A DNA stretch of 64,000 nt, from assembly GCF_009650765.1 (NCBI RefSeq), contig NZ_CP045740.1, positions 7,664,001-7,728,000 on the forward strand, written 5' to 3'. The position numbers and the translations under genes were made by a program. Below the pieces are notes generated by a model. That model searched no databases and had not been told where the DNA came from. It was given only the letters and a program-made list of their open reading frames with translations. The DNA comes from Streptomyces sp. SUK 48. Its GTDB lineage: Bacteria > Actinomycetota > Actinomycetes > Streptomycetales > Streptomycetaceae. This document shows positions 43,187 to 52,317 of the stretch, piece after piece (position 1 is the stretch's first letter; every line of letters starts with the position of its first letter).

Positions 43187-43205
43187 GGGGGGGGGGGGGG
43201 GGGGG
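43187..43205. repeat. Homopolymer of 19 G
   Basis: An uninterrupted run of G on the plus strand lies at the broken end of the glycosyltransferase remnant. Runs of this length are rare even in GC-rich genomes, and are prone to slippage and assembly error. Confidence 0.95.
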
Positions 43206-43438
43206 CTCGGCTGTGGCGGGCTGTTCCATGATCGTGGTGCGTGCCGCCCCGGGCGCCGATTGGCGCGGGCCCGTCGTCCGGTCCCCGCCGGGGCGTGGTG
43301 CGGTGAAAGGGACCGCATGGTCAAGTGGTTGACGCTGCCGGGTCGAGCTGTTGTACGGTCCACTCGTTCCACCGCTGGTGAGGGACGTGCCGTGCCCGGT
43401 GCCGCCCGACCCGCCGCAGCACCGTCGAGGAGACCCGT
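43206..43438 (+). promoter_or_regulatory. Leader of the PaiB-like gene with probable promoter
   Basis: TTGACG at 43329-43334 and TGTACG at 43352-43357 are separated by 17 bases, a fair sigma-70-type promoter 80 bases before the gene. Nothing else is recognised here. Confidence 0.45.
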
Positions 43439-44086
43439 ATGTTCATCCAGCCCTGGGACGCCGGTCTGGACGACGCCGAATGGCAGACCTGGATAGCCGA
43501 CGGCCACGACTTCGGACACCTCTGCGTCAACGGACTGCCCGGTGCCGCGCCCGTCGTCGTCCCCACCCACTTCGTCACCGACGGCAACCGCCTGCTGATC
43601 CACCTCGCCCGGCCCAACCCGGTCTGGAAGGCGATCGAGCGCGACCCGAACGTCACCTTCGACGTCAGCGGCGACTACGCCTTCATCCCCGGCACCTGGC
43701 GCGCCGCGCCCGGCGTCCCGCCCACCGACGGCGTGCCGACCAGCTACTACGCGGCCGTCCAGTTCACCTGCCGCGCCCGCGTCATCGACGACCCCGAGGC
43801 CAAGGCCGAGCTGCTGCGCCGCCAGCTGGCGCACTTCCAGCCCGACGGCGACCACGCCCCCGTCGAGGTCGACCAGCCGCCCTACGGCCGGATGCTGCCT
43901 GGCATCCGGGGTCTGGAACTGGACGTCGTCGAGGTGCGGGCCAAGTTCAAGTACGACAACCAGAAGCCCGTGGAACTGCGCACCACCGTCGCCGACCGCC
44001 TCACCGAACGCGGCGAGGGCCTCGACGTGCCCACGGCCCGCCAGCAGCTGCGCCGCGTGGACCGCGTCGGCACCTGGAAGCCCTGA
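43439..44086 (+). CDS. FMN-binding negative transcriptional regulator-like protein (PaiB family)
   Basis: 215 residues from ATG 43439 after GAGGAGAC. The family pattern is clear from the start, MFIQPWDAGLDDAEWQTWI, and from THFVTDGNRLLIHLARPNPV (the flavin-binding split barrel), SYYAAVQFTCRARVIDDPEA and LRTTVADRLTERGEGL. PaiB was first described in Bacillus as affecting sporulation and protease genes, but most members behave like flavin- or haem-binding split-barrel proteins and their role is unclear. It is monocistronic, with its own promoter. Confidence 0.87.
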   Translation: MFIQPWDAGLDDAEWQTWIADGHDFGHLCVNGLPGAAPVVVPTHFVTDGNRLLIHLARPNPVWKAIERDPNVTFDVSGDYAFIPGTWRAAPGVPPTDGVPTSYYAAVQFTCRARVIDDPEAKAELLRRQLAHFQPDGDHAPVEVDQPPYGRMLPGIRGLELDVVEVRAKFKYDNQKPVELRTTVADRLTERGEGLDVPTARQQLRRVDRVGTWKP

Positions 44087-44261
44087 CCCGGCCACCGGAC
44101 CACGCCTCACCCCGGCGCCGGGCCGGTCGCCGGGTGAGCTCGCATGATCGCCGTACTCTCCGCAGAATGGTGCTGTATCCGACCTGCCACGCGGGCCTCA
44201 CCGTCGTACGGGGCCGCAGCCCGGTCTCCGCGAGGTGGGCGCCCCGTATCCGGGAGGCGAC

Positions 44262-44936
44262 ATGCACCACCGCACGGTCGAGGAGCTCATGACTCGGGAC
44301 GTCGTCCGGGCCCGGCGTGACACCTCGTTCAAGGAGATCGCGAGGCTGCTGGAGGAGAACGACATCACCGCCGTACCCGTGGTGGACGAGACGGGCCGTC
44401 CGGTCGGCGTGGTGTCCGAGGCCGATCTGCTGCGCAAGAGCGCCGATCAGGCCGACCCGTCGGGACCGACCCCCGTCCCGCATCTGGAGGCATGGGAGCG
44501 GGCCAAGGCGGAGGGCGCCCGCGCCGAGGAAGTGATGTCCGCCCCCGCGGTGTGCGCCAGGCCCGAGTGGACCGTGGTCGAGGCCGCCCGGTTCATGGAG
44601 ACCCAGCACGTCAAACGCCTGCCCGTGGTGGACGAGGCGGACCGGCTCGTGGGCATCGTCAGCCGTGCCGACCTGCTGCGGATCTTCCTGCGCCGCGACG
44701 AGGCGATCCGCGAGGAGATCAACCGGGATCTGCTGCGGGGCACGCTGCTCCTGGACCCCCGGGATGTGACGGCCGACGTGCGCGACGGCCGGGTCACCCT
44801 CTCCGGCATCGTGGAGTTCAAGAGCCAGATCCCGGTGGTCGAGCAGCTGTGCCGCGGCGTCGACGGGGTCGTGTCGGTGTCCGGGGACCTCACCTTCCGC
44901 ACGGACGACGCCCGGGGCGCGCCCACCGGCACCTGA
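44262..44936 (+). CDS. Two CBS domains plus a BON domain
   Basis: 224 residues from ATG 44262, four bases after GGGAGG. CBS 1 reads VEELMTRDVVRARRDTSFKE ... VVDETGRPVGVVSEADLL, CBS 2 reads AEEVMSAPAVCARPEWTVVE ... VVDEADRLVGIVSRADLLRI, and the BON domain has VTADVRDGRVTLSGIVEFKS. CBS pairs bind adenosyl ligands, and BON domains bind membranes or phospholipid. The type is frequent in Streptomyces stress islands beside universal stress proteins and resembles the mycobacterial hypoxic response protein with its CBS pair. The neighbours (a nitroreductase remnant and universal stress genes) agree with a dormancy/hypoxia context. Confidence 0.88.
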   Translation: MHHRTVEELMTRDVVRARRDTSFKEIARLLEENDITAVPVVDETGRPVGVVSEADLLRKSADQADPSGPTPVPHLEAWERAKAEGARAEEVMSAPAVCARPEWTVVEAARFMETQHVKRLPVVDEADRLVGIVSRADLLRIFLRRDEAIREEINRDLLRGTLLLDPRDVTADVRDGRVTLSGIVEFKSQIPVVEQLCRGVDGVVSVSGDLTFRTDDARGAPTGT

Positions 44937-45019
44937 ACGCGGGTGTCCGCCCGCCGAGGACCCGCCCCGGACCCGCCGCCGGAATGACCTCGAACGACCG
45001 TTTTCCGCTGCGCGCCGAA

Positions 45020-46041
45020 GCCCGCGCTGCGCGTCGAAGTCCGCTCGGACGGCGTCCCGCACGTCGGCCACCGGTTGCCGAGGGCTCGCGGGACCCTTGG
45101 GGCCGTAGCCGAGCCGGAGGACCATCCGGACGTAGCCCATGGCCGAGACGGGGTCGCGGACGGCCCAGCGGATCTCGGAACACTCCAGGGGCCGGGAGGC
45201 GAGTGGCCACCAGCCCGTCGGTGGTGGCCCGGAGCAGGACGCGCTCCAGCGCCTGACCGGCGCAGACCCAGTCCACCGGACCGTCCTCGGCCGTGCCCGG
45301 CAGCGCGACTTTCGGGGCGGGGTCTCCTCGAAGACCGCCCGGCCGCGCGCGGGCACCGTACGGCCTGCGGCGAAGCCGCGTCGCGGGCGCCTCGGCGGGG
45401 ATGCCGCCGGACGGGCCTCCGGCGCCCGCCGCGGCCGGTTGCCCACGCGTCCAGCGCTCCCTCTGCCCGCGCGGCCGGATCGCTCGCCTCGCGGCCCTCG
45501 GCGTCCCGCACCAGGCCCAGGATCGACCGCATGTGCCAGACGCCCGGGAGCACCAGCTGGGTGCCCTCGGCACGCGCGGCGCCCTCGGCACGCGTCGCCT
45601 CGGCCAACCGTTCCCGCACGTCGGTGGGGATGTCCTCGGCGCGGCAGGGGAAGCGGCTGGGGTGTCGCCGCGCGACCGCCGGTTGCGGCGCGGTCGGCAT
45701 GTCGTCGGGCGACCTGGTGCCGCCGGCCAGCCACACCTCGGCGAGCAGCTCGGTCCGTACCGGGCCGGGCGGCAGCGGTACGCCCGGGGCGAGCCCCGCC
45801 GCGGCGGCGGACGCCCGAAGGTTCGGCAGCACGGCCCTGCGGCGCCCAGGCGCAGGCCCCGGTTCTCCGGGTCGGCGTGCGGGAACGCGCGCTGTGGGTC
45901 GGCGTAAAGCCGTAGCCGCAGCACGCCCGCGTCCCGCAGGCAACGGAACGCCCAGGGCCGCGCGTTGCCCAGGGAGAGCGCCGCGGTGGCGTCCGTGACG
46001 AGCGCGGTGACCGAGCGCACGGCGAGGGGCACCACGGTCAC
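45020..46041 (-). pseudogene. Acg-type nitroreductase, multiply frameshifted
   Basis: From GTG 46041, after GAGGGGAG, the frame reads VTALVTDATAALSLGNARPW and LYADPQRAFPHADPENRGL. It is interrupted near 45860, and a second frame continues LRASAAAAGLAPGVPLPPGP, RHPSRFPCRAEDIPTDVRE and LVLPGVWHMRSILGLVRDAE to about 45480. The first frame then returns with GQALERVLLRATTDGLVATR, and a third ends AVRDPVSAMGYVRMVLRLGY GPKGP. Together they make the Acg/Rv2032-like family of FMN nitroreductase-like proteins. At least three frame changes occur, so no whole protein can be made. The gene lies among other dormancy-type genes. Confidence 0.75.
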
Positions 46042-46075
46042 GGTGGCTCCCCTCGTACCGGCCCGGCGCCCCGGC

Positions 46076-46987
46076 TCACCCGTGCGTCGGGACCGCGATC
46101 ACGGGGCAGCGGGCATGATGCAGCACACCCTGGCTCACCGAGCCCAGCAGCATGCCGGCGAAGCCGCCGCGCCCGCGCGTGCCCACCACCAGGCCCAGCG
46201 CGTGCTCCGCGGCTTCGGTCAGCACCTGCACCGGATGGCCCGCCACCACCTCGTGGCGCAGGTCCACCTCGGGATAGCGGGCATGGCGGCCCGCCACGAT
46301 CTCGGAGAGGAGCCGGCGGGACTCCGCCTGCGGCCCGCGCTCGTCGAAGACCCGCAGCGGACCGTGCTCCCACACGAACAGGGCCCGCAGCCCCGCGCCG
46401 CGCAGCGCCGCCTCCTCGAACGCCACGTCCACCGCCGCCGCGGAGCGTTCGCTGCCGTCGACGCCGACGACGTAGTACGGCGGGTCCTGCGTGGTGTGCT
46501 CCGGCTCCGGCACGACCACCAGCGGGCAGTGGGTACGGGCCATCACCGGGAGGGCGATCGACGCGGACCCGAACACCTCCTGGCGCCGGCTCAGGTGGTG
46601 CGAGCCGAGGACGAGCGAGGTGGCGTCGCGGCTCTGCTCGCACAGCGTCCACACCGGATCGCCCTCGGCGAGCAGCGTGTCCACCTCAAGCCCCGGGTGC
46701 CGGGCCGTGACGAACTCCGCGGCCTCCTCCAGCACCTTCTTCCCGGCCTCGTGCAGCGCCTCGTTCCACCCCTCCCAGGAGGGCGGGACCGCCGTTCTCC
46801 GATCGCCGGGGGTCGGTACGCCCTCGACATGGACCAGACGCAGCGGCAGCCGGCGGCGGGCGGCCTCGTCCGCGGCCCAGGCCGGTGCCGTCCGCCGGGC
46901 GGGGTCGGGATCGAGTCCCACCACGATCGGCCGGCGGCCGGGGCCGGGGTTCCGGTCGTCCTTGCTCGCGGGTACGGGAGCGGACAT
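46076..46987 (-). CDS. Tandem universal stress protein
   Basis: 303 residues from ATG 46987 with GGAGGAG upstream. Two USP domains: the first starts RPIVVGLDPDPARRTAPAWA and ends SLVLGSHHLSRRQEVFGSAS; the second starts YYVVGVDGSERSAAAVDVAF and ends LVVGTRGRGGFAGMLLGSVS QGVLHHA. The second has the ATP-binding G-x2-G-x9-G(S/T) pattern in full; the first is altered (GSHHLSRRQEVFGSAS). Such two-domain proteins belong to hypoxia and stationary-phase regulons in actinobacteria. It is divergent from a second universal stress gene. Confidence 0.9.
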   Translation of the reverse strand: MSAPVPASKDDRNPGPGRRPIVVGLDPDPARRTAPAWAADEAARRRLPLRLVHVEGVPTPGDRRTAVPPSWEGWNEALHEAGKKVLEEAAEFVTARHPGLEVDTLLAEGDPVWTLCEQSRDATSLVLGSHHLSRRQEVFGSASIALPVMARTHCPLVVVPEPEHTTQDPPYYVVGVDGSERSAAAVDVAFEEAALRGAGLRALFVWEHGPLRVFDERGPQAESRRLLSEIVAGRHARYPEVDLRHEVVAGHPVQVLTEAAEHALGLVVGTRGRGGFAGMLLGSVSQGVLHHARCPVIAVPTHG

Positions 46988-47456
46988 CGCCCCATCTCCT
47001 CCCTGCGGCGGAGCACCGCCGCGACTTCCATGAAAGCCCGGAACCGGGGGCCCTGCCAGGGGACCATCGGCCCCCGGCGGGGCCCCTCGGCACGAGGACA
47101 GGACCCCGTCCTCGCGCGCCGGACCGGAGGAGCTCTCCGCGGAAGGGACGGCCGCCGGGCGACGGGGACGCCGTGCGGACGGCCGGGACGCCGTGCGGAC
47201 AGCCGTGCGCGACGGCATCGTGGAACTGACCGGACGGATACCCGGCGGACCACCCGCGGCGACCACCTGCGGCGGACCACCCGCGGTGGCCACCCGCAGT
47301 GACCTCGCGGCGGCTGCGCGCGGAGACCGAGCGGTTCGCCGGCGCGGCCGAGGGATCGAGGTGTCGAGGCGAAGACCCTCCTCGCCCCAGGCACCCGGCA
47401 CCGGTCGCCACCGCGGCATCACGCCGGTGCCGGAACCCACCCCGGAGGCGCGGACC
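46988..47456. other. Regulatory interval between two divergent stress genes, with a BON-like remnant
   Basis: The 469 bases hold dyads of GGCCC/GGGCC type, for example around GGGGGCCCTGCCAGGGGACC (47047-47066), that resemble DosR/OsdR-type boxes. A plus-strand piece near 47195 reads VRTAVRDGIVELTGRI, which looks like a fragment of a BON domain, without any start or continuation. Short tandem repeats of GACGCCGTGCGGAC occur around 47170-47205. Confidence 0.4.
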
Positions 47457-48353
47457 ATGCCCCGAACCGTCACCGCAGGCATCGACGACTCGCCCGAGAG
47501 CCGGGCCGCCGCCGAGTGGGCGGCACGCGAGGCGCGGCTGCGCGGCCTGCCCCTGAAGATCGTGTACGTCCAGGAGCCCACACCCCGGATGGCGGCCCGG
47601 ACCCCGCTGTTCGACCTCGACAGCTACCGGCGCTGGGCCGAGCGGATGGCGGAAGAGGCCGCCACCGGCATCCGGACCCGCCATCCGGGCCTCGACGTCG
47701 GCACCGCGCAGCTCACGGGGACCGTGGCCGACGTGCTGTGCGAGGCCGCCGGCGAAGCCGAACTGCTCGTGCTGGGCTCCCGGGGCCTCGGCCGGCTCGG
47801 CGGGTTCCTGGTCGGCTCGGTGAGCCTCGCCGTCGTGGCCCGCGCCGAACGCCCGGTGGTGCTGGTGCGGGCGGGGGAGGAGACCGGCGACGCACCCCGG
47901 ACGGAACCGGCGGGCGCACCGCCCGGCACCGGGGCCGTGGTGCTCGGCCTCGACGCCGACGACCCGGCAGAAGCCCTGCTGGAGTTCGCCTTCGACGCCG
48001 CCTCGCTGCACGGGGTCCCGCTGCGCGCCGTCCATGTCTGGCCCGAGCCGCCGACCTCCTTCTACCGCTTCTACGGCGACGCCGAACTCTACGACGACCT
48101 ACAGCGCGGGCAGGCCGCCCTGCTGACCGAGGTGCTGCGCCCCTGGAAGCAGAGGTACCCGGACGTGGAGGTGATCGAGGCGAGCCGCTGCGGCAGCGCC
48201 GCACAGGTCCTCGTCGACCAGTCCCACGACGCCTGCCTCGTGGCCGTCGGCCGCCGCATCCGCACCCGCGCCTTCGGCTTCCACCTCGGGCACGTCCTGC
48301 ACTCCGCCCTGCACCACATCGCCGCCCCGGTCGCGGTCGTCCCGCACAGCTGA
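47457..48353 (+). CDS. Tandem universal stress protein
   Basis: 298 residues from ATG 47457, eight bases after GGAGG. Domain 1 begins RTVTAGIDDSPESRAAAEWA and has LLVLGSRGLGRLGGFLVGSV SLAVVARA, an intact ATP-binding loop. Domain 2 begins AVVLGLDADDPAEALLEFAF and ends LVAVGRRIRTRAFGFHLGHV LHSALHHI, where the loop is degenerate. One functional and one altered site is the reverse of the neighbouring paralogue at 46076. Role: ATP-binding stress/dormancy protein; partner and signal unknown. Confidence 0.9.
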   Translation: MPRTVTAGIDDSPESRAAAEWAAREARLRGLPLKIVYVQEPTPRMAARTPLFDLDSYRRWAERMAEEAATGIRTRHPGLDVGTAQLTGTVADVLCEAAGEAELLVLGSRGLGRLGGFLVGSVSLAVVARAERPVVLVRAGEETGDAPRTEPAGAPPGTGAVVLGLDADDPAEALLEFAFDAASLHGVPLRAVHVWPEPPTSFYRFYGDAELYDDLQRGQAALLTEVLRPWKQRYPDVEVIEASRCGSAAQVLVDQSHDACLVAVGRRIRTRAFGFHLGHVLHSALHHIAAPVAVVPHS

Positions 48354-48409
48354 CGGTCCACGCGTACGACGGCCGGTCCGCGCACCGGAGTCCCGCCCGC
48401 GAACGCCCC

Positions 48410-48964
48410 TCACCGGGGACCCACCAGATCCCACTCCCGGTCCCACAGGGCCAGCCGGCGCCGGTCGAGACGGGCCCGCGCGAGGGCGCCCGCGCCGAGC
48501 ACCGGAGCGGCGGCGACCAGCGCGGCACCGACGGCGAGGAGACCTGCCTCGATGCGTCCCCCGGCGAGGCCCGTGGGAGCCGTCGTGACGAGCCGGCCCC
48601 GGTCGTCCTGCCACAGGTGCACCGTCGCGCCCCGGGGCAGGCTCGGGTCCACCAGCGTGTGTCCGGTGCGGGGCGTACCGTCCGGCGCCACCCAGCGCAC
48701 GGTGTCCCGCACCCGCCCGTCCGCCGACCACTGGGCGGCGATGTCCTGCGGCGCGTCGGCCACCAGGACCGCCTGTACGGGGTGCCGCTGAGCGCGCTGC
48801 TCCGCGAACCGGTGCTCGGCGCTGCGGAACACCAGCGGTGCGACGACCAGGCCGACGAGCACCACGACCGCCCAGACGGCCGGCACGATCCATGCCTCCA
48901 GGACGTCCTCGCGCCGTCGCAGCGGGTTGCTCCGCCACCGCCACAGATGTCGTTTGCCGCTCAT
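48410..48964 (-). CDS. Rv1733c-like membrane protein
   Basis: 184 residues from ATG 48964. The N-terminal motif RSNPLRRREDVLEAWIVPAV leads into the first membrane segment (VWAVVVLVGLVVAPLVF). An external domain follows (RTGHTLVDPSLPRGATVHLW QDD), and then a second helix (GLLAVGAALVAAAPVLGAGA). This is the layout of Rv1733c-family proteins, which in mycobacteria belong to the dormancy regulon; their function is unknown. The upstream interval has GGGCC-rich dyads. It is convergent with the universal stress gene at 47457. Confidence 0.82.
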   Translation of the reverse strand: MSGKRHLWRWRSNPLRRREDVLEAWIVPAVWAVVVLVGLVVAPLVFRSAEHRFAEQRAQRHPVQAVLVADAPQDIAAQWSADGRVRDTVRWVAPDGTPRTGHTLVDPSLPRGATVHLWQDDRGRLVTTAPTGLAGGRIEAGLLAVGAALVAAAPVLGAGALARARLDRRRLALWDREWDLVGPR

Positions 48965-49214
48965 CACGGAGACCTCCGCCTCGTGCCGGATCCTTCGCCT
49001 CCGACGCTGCCTCGGACGGGGCCCACGCCCACAGGGGCCGAGGGGCCTCCACGGCGGGCCGCCCGGGTCCGGATTCGATGCCGGACGGGGGCCATGGGGC
49101 CCTTTTCCGGTGACCATGGGCAGGCACGCGGCCCCTGGAACGAGTCCGACCGAGCCGGTCCAGAGAGCCCGGCCTCGACGACGCCCCGCCCCGGGCGCCG
49201 CGATACTGCCCGCC
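48965..49214. other. Upstream region of the Rv1733c-like gene
   Basis: Holds GGGCC/GGCCC dyads such as GGGGGCCATGGGGCCC (about 49086-49101), similar to the boxes before the universal stress genes. No ORF with protein-like content is seen. Confidence 0.35.
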
Positions 49215-49504
49215 ATGACAGCAACTCCCGCCGAGCCGACGGTCCCCTTCTCCCGCGTCAAGGTCCGTACGGGGGCTCTGGTCTTCCGCGGCGACGAGGT
49301 CGCCCTGATCCGCCGCGACCGCGCCGACTCTCCGCGCCACCCTCGCCGAACAGGAGCTGGACGAACCGCCCGACGGCAGCCACGAGATCGGCACCGTCGA
49401 ATGGGGCGACCACCGCAAGACCGTCGCCCTGCCGCTCTTCCCGCCCATCGGAGCCGCGCCGACGGCGCTGGACCACCCTCGCGCCGCCGCCGGTGACGCC
49501 GTGA
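49215..49504 (+). pseudogene. Nudix hydrolase with the Nudix box deleted
   Basis: From ATG 49215 the frame reads VPFSRVKVRTGALVFRGDEV ALIRRDRADS, the first strands of a Nudix domain. At about 49329-49334 it jumps, in another frame, to LRATLAEQELDEPPDGSHEI GTVEWGDHRKTVALPLFPPI, which is the second half. Between them about 55 residues are missing, including the catalytic G-x5-E-x7-REUxEExGU box. The product cannot hydrolyse nucleoside diphosphates. The downstream GNAT gene is convergent. Confidence 0.75.
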
Positions 49505-49511
49505 GGCTCCG

Positions 49512-50045
49512 TCAGGGCAGATCGATGGAACGCTCCTCGTCCAGAATTCGGTACCCCGCGCTGGTGTAGAGGCCCATGGCCACGTCGTTGCCGCCCCACA
49601 CCGAGAACATCAGCGCCGATTCACCGGCCGCGAGGACGGCCCGCTCGCCGACCGCCATCGCGGCCCGCCCGTACCCCTTGCCGCGGTGTTCCTCCTGGAT
49701 GTGCAGCGCGTACCCGTAGGTGACCCCCGGCAGATACCCGTGCCGCAGCCACGCCGTGCCGATCGGCTCGCCCGCTGCCTCCAGCACCAGGAGCGCGGTG
49801 TCGGGCGTCGCCGGCCCCTCGGGCAGCAGCGCCGCGAAGTCCTCGTCCGATTTACGCTCGGCCTCCTCGCGGCTCAGGGCTCCCGACCGGACGATGTCGC
49901 CGACGTAGGACGCCTTTTCGAGGGCGAGCCAGCCGGAATATTCGGCCGGTGTCATCGGCCGCGCGGTGACACCGTCGACCCGCTCGGGCGGGGCGTCCAC
50001 ATGCCGCGCCCGGATCTGCCCGCTGACGCGGAAACCGGCGAACAC
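49512..50045 (-). CDS. GNAT-family N-acetyltransferase
   Basis: 177 residues. The acetyl-CoA loop is QEEHRGKGYGRAAMAVGERA near residue 118, preceded by the strand GTAWLRHGYLPGVTYGYALH and followed by SVWGGNDVAMGLYTSAGYRI, a complete GNAT core. The N-terminal helix region ARPMTPAEYSGWLALEKASY is normal. The first 27 residues are doubtful: GTG 50045 follows GCGAGG, but GTG 49968 or ATG 49953 would give a more usual length. Substrate unknown. Confidence 0.82.
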   Translation of the reverse strand: MFAGFRVSGQIRARHVDAPPERVDGVTARPMTPAEYSGWLALEKASYVGDIVRSGALSREEAERKSDEDFAALLPEGPATPDTALLVLEAAGEPIGTAWLRHGYLPGVTYGYALHIQEEHRGKGYGRAAMAVGERAVLAAGESALMFSVWGGNDVAMGLYTSAGYRILDEERSIDLP

Positions 50046-50113
50046 CTCGCGCGGGGCGGACCCGGTCCCTCGGTACGATCATCAGGATCATCCGCTCCGA
50101 GGAGTCCAGCCCA

Positions 50114-50869
50114 GTGACCGTCGCCCCACCGCCCCGCGCCGCCACCGGCGTCCTTCCGATGCGGACGCTGACCCGCGTCGAGTGCGACGAGCAGCTGTCG
50201 GCGCTGCTGTGGCGGGCGGGATCCGGCTGGCGGATGATCAGCAGCGCGGTTCTCGGCGGCGGCATCGGCGAGCGCTCCTGGGTCCTCAACGCCCAGGTCT
50301 CGCACGGTTACAGCCGCACCGACCCCGACGCCCATCTCGCGCGACTCGCCCAGGAGGCCGGGGCGCGGGGGCCGGGCGTCGGGCTGATGACGGCCGCCGA
50401 CGTGCTGCGGTACGGCCGCGGGGACGACGACGGTGTCGAGGCGGTGGTCACCGCGGGCCTCGGCGTCCACGGCTGGGCCGCCACTCCCGCCCCGGGCACA
50501 CCTCTGCCACCCGCCCCCGGCACCATCAACATCATCGCCGCCCTCCCCACCGCCCTGACCGACGCCGCCCTGGTCAACGCGGCCACCACCGCGACCGAGG
50601 CCAAGGTCCAGGCCCTCCTCGACTGCGGCTACGACTGCTCCGGCACCCCGACGGACGCGGTGTGCGTCGCCGCCTGGATCCCCCGGTCCGGCGAGGAGCC
50701 GCAGTCCTTCGCCGGCCCCCGCTCCCTGTGGGGCGCCCGGCTGGCCCGCGCGGTTCACGCCGCGGTGTGTGCCGCCGTGGAGCCGGTGCGCGGTGGCTCC
50801 CGCACCTCGGCCGCCGCGATGGCGGACCCCCGCCGACGCGACTCAGTCCCGCGCCAGCAGCAGCCGTGA
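50114..50869 (+). CDS. cbiZ: Adenosylcobinamide amidohydrolase CbiZ
   Basis: 251 residues from GTG 50114, nine bases after AGGAG. The CbiZ signature is WRMISSAVLGGGIGERSWVL NAQVSHGYSRTDPDAHLARL, followed by VGLMTAADVLRYG and TINIIAALPTALTDAALVNA, then ECGYDCSGTPTDAV-like text (DCGYDCSGTPTDAVCVAAWI). The enzyme removes the aminopropanol phosphate-linked side chain of cobinamide to give cobyric acid, which allows salvage. It is the only cobalamin gene in the window, but IcmF is B12-dependent. The last residues overlap the convergent MFS gene by 27 bases. Confidence 0.88.
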   Translation: MTVAPPPRAATGVLPMRTLTRVECDEQLSALLWRAGSGWRMISSAVLGGGIGERSWVLNAQVSHGYSRTDPDAHLARLAQEAGARGPGVGLMTAADVLRYGRGDDDGVEAVVTAGLGVHGWAATPAPGTPLPPAPGTINIIAALPTALTDAALVNAATTATEAKVQALLDCGYDCSGTPTDAVCVAAWIPRSGEEPQSFAGPRSLWGARLARAVHAAVCAAVEPVRGGSRTSAAAMADPRRRDSVPRQQQP

Positions 50870-52317
50870 CATTCCCGCCGTGACCAGCAGCAGCGCGGCG
50901 ACGGCCAGCAGCCCGACGCGCATCCCGGGGAGCGAGAAGCCGTCGCCGGAACCCGCGAGCAGGCCGCCGAACAGCGCGACGGCGAGGGCGCCGCCCAGTT
51001 GGCGCAGGGAGTTGAGCAGGCCCGAGACCGTTCCGGCGCGTTCCGCCGGGGCCGCGTCGATCAGCAGGGCGGTCAGCGCGGGCACCGCGACCGCGCCGCC
51101 CATGCTCAGCGGCAGCAGCAGGATGAGCACCAGCCACACCGGGGTGTCCCCGGCCAGCGGCAGCATGGCCAACATCGCGACGGTGAAGACCAGTTGGCCG
51201 ACCACGATCACCGACCGTCGCCCGAACCGCTCCGCGAGCCGCGGCGAGACCAGATTCGTCGCCGTCACCACCGCCGACATCGGCACGAACATCAGCCCGG
51301 CCGCCGTCGCCGACATCCCCCGCAACTGCTGGTAGTACAGCCCGAGCAGGAAGATCCCGCCGTAGAAGGCGGCGTTGACGGCGAAACCGACCGCGAGCGG
51401 AACGGCCACCCGGCGATCCCTCAGCAGCGCCGGAGGGATCATGGGCTGCCGGTGCCGGGACTCCACGAGGCGGAACGCGAACCCGGAGACGACGGCGAGC
51501 GCGCCCGCGCCCAGCACGGGCCAGCTGGTCCAGCCCAGCCGGCCGCCCTCGATCACCGCGACGGCCAGCCCGGCCAGGGCCAGTACGGCGGTCAGCTGGC
51601 CCGGGCCGTCCAGCGCGGCGGGCCGGCGCGGCGAGCGCGGCACCCGTATCAGCAGCCCGAGAATCACCGCGCCCACCGGGAGGTTGAGCAGGAACACCGC
51701 CCGCCAGCCGGCCGACTCGGTGAGCAGCCCGCCCAGCACCGGACCCGCGGCCATCGCCACCGAACCGCCGACGGTCCACAGCGCGATGGCCCGCGCCCGC
51801 TCCCTGCTGTCCTCGTGCGCCTGCCGGATCAGCGCCAGCGAGGCCGGCAGCACGACCGCGGCGGCCCCGCCCTGCGCCACCCGCGCGGCGACCAGCACAC
51901 CGATGCCCGGCGCCAGCGCGCAGCCGAGCGAGGCCAGGGTGAACAGGGCGACCCCCAGGCGTAGGCGCGCCGGGCGCCCGCGCGGTCGGCGACGGCACCG
52001 GCGGAGAGCATCAGCGCGGCGAACATCAGCGTGTACGCGTCCACCACCCACTGGAGCCCCGCCATCCCGCCGTCGAGGGACTCCCGGATCGAGGGCAGCG
52101 CGATGTTCACGGCGGACACGTCGATGGTGATCACGGTGAACCCGAGCAGCGAGGCGACCAGCGCGATCCCGGCCCGCCGGGGCGCCGTGGTATCGGCGCC
52201 CGCCTCGGCTGGTCGGGCACGGTCCGGGTGCCGTCGCCGCGGCCGCAGCACCGGCACCTCGGGCACGCGCCCGCGGGCGCCGGCGGCGGTCGGGGAGGGG
52301 GAAGGGGTGCCCGGCAT
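50843..52317 (-). pseudogene. MFS transporter (DHA2-like) with a one-base frameshift
   Basis: ATG 52317 with AGGAGG starts a frame that reads ALVASLLGFTVITIDVSAVN IALPSIRESLD and VVDAYTLMFAALMLSAGAVA DRAGARRAYAWG. There the frame changes at a run of five C (51952-51956 on the plus strand). The second frame continues VALFTLASLGCALAPGIGVL through 12 further helices to LVTAGMSRLLLARD. All parts of a 14-helix exporter are present, and one inserted or deleted base explains the break. It could be a sequencing error, a recent mutation or programmed slippage; I cannot distinguish these. Confidence 0.85.

Noticed and set aside
50046..50113. Cobalamin riboswitch before cbiZ
   Set aside because: The gap to the divergent gene is under 70 bases, too short for the B12 riboswitch, and no B12 box was seen.
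51952..51956. Programmed ribosomal frameshift in the MFS gene
   Set aside because: Only a run of five C/G is present, with no slippery heptamer or downstream structure noticed, and similar single-base breaks occur in other genes.
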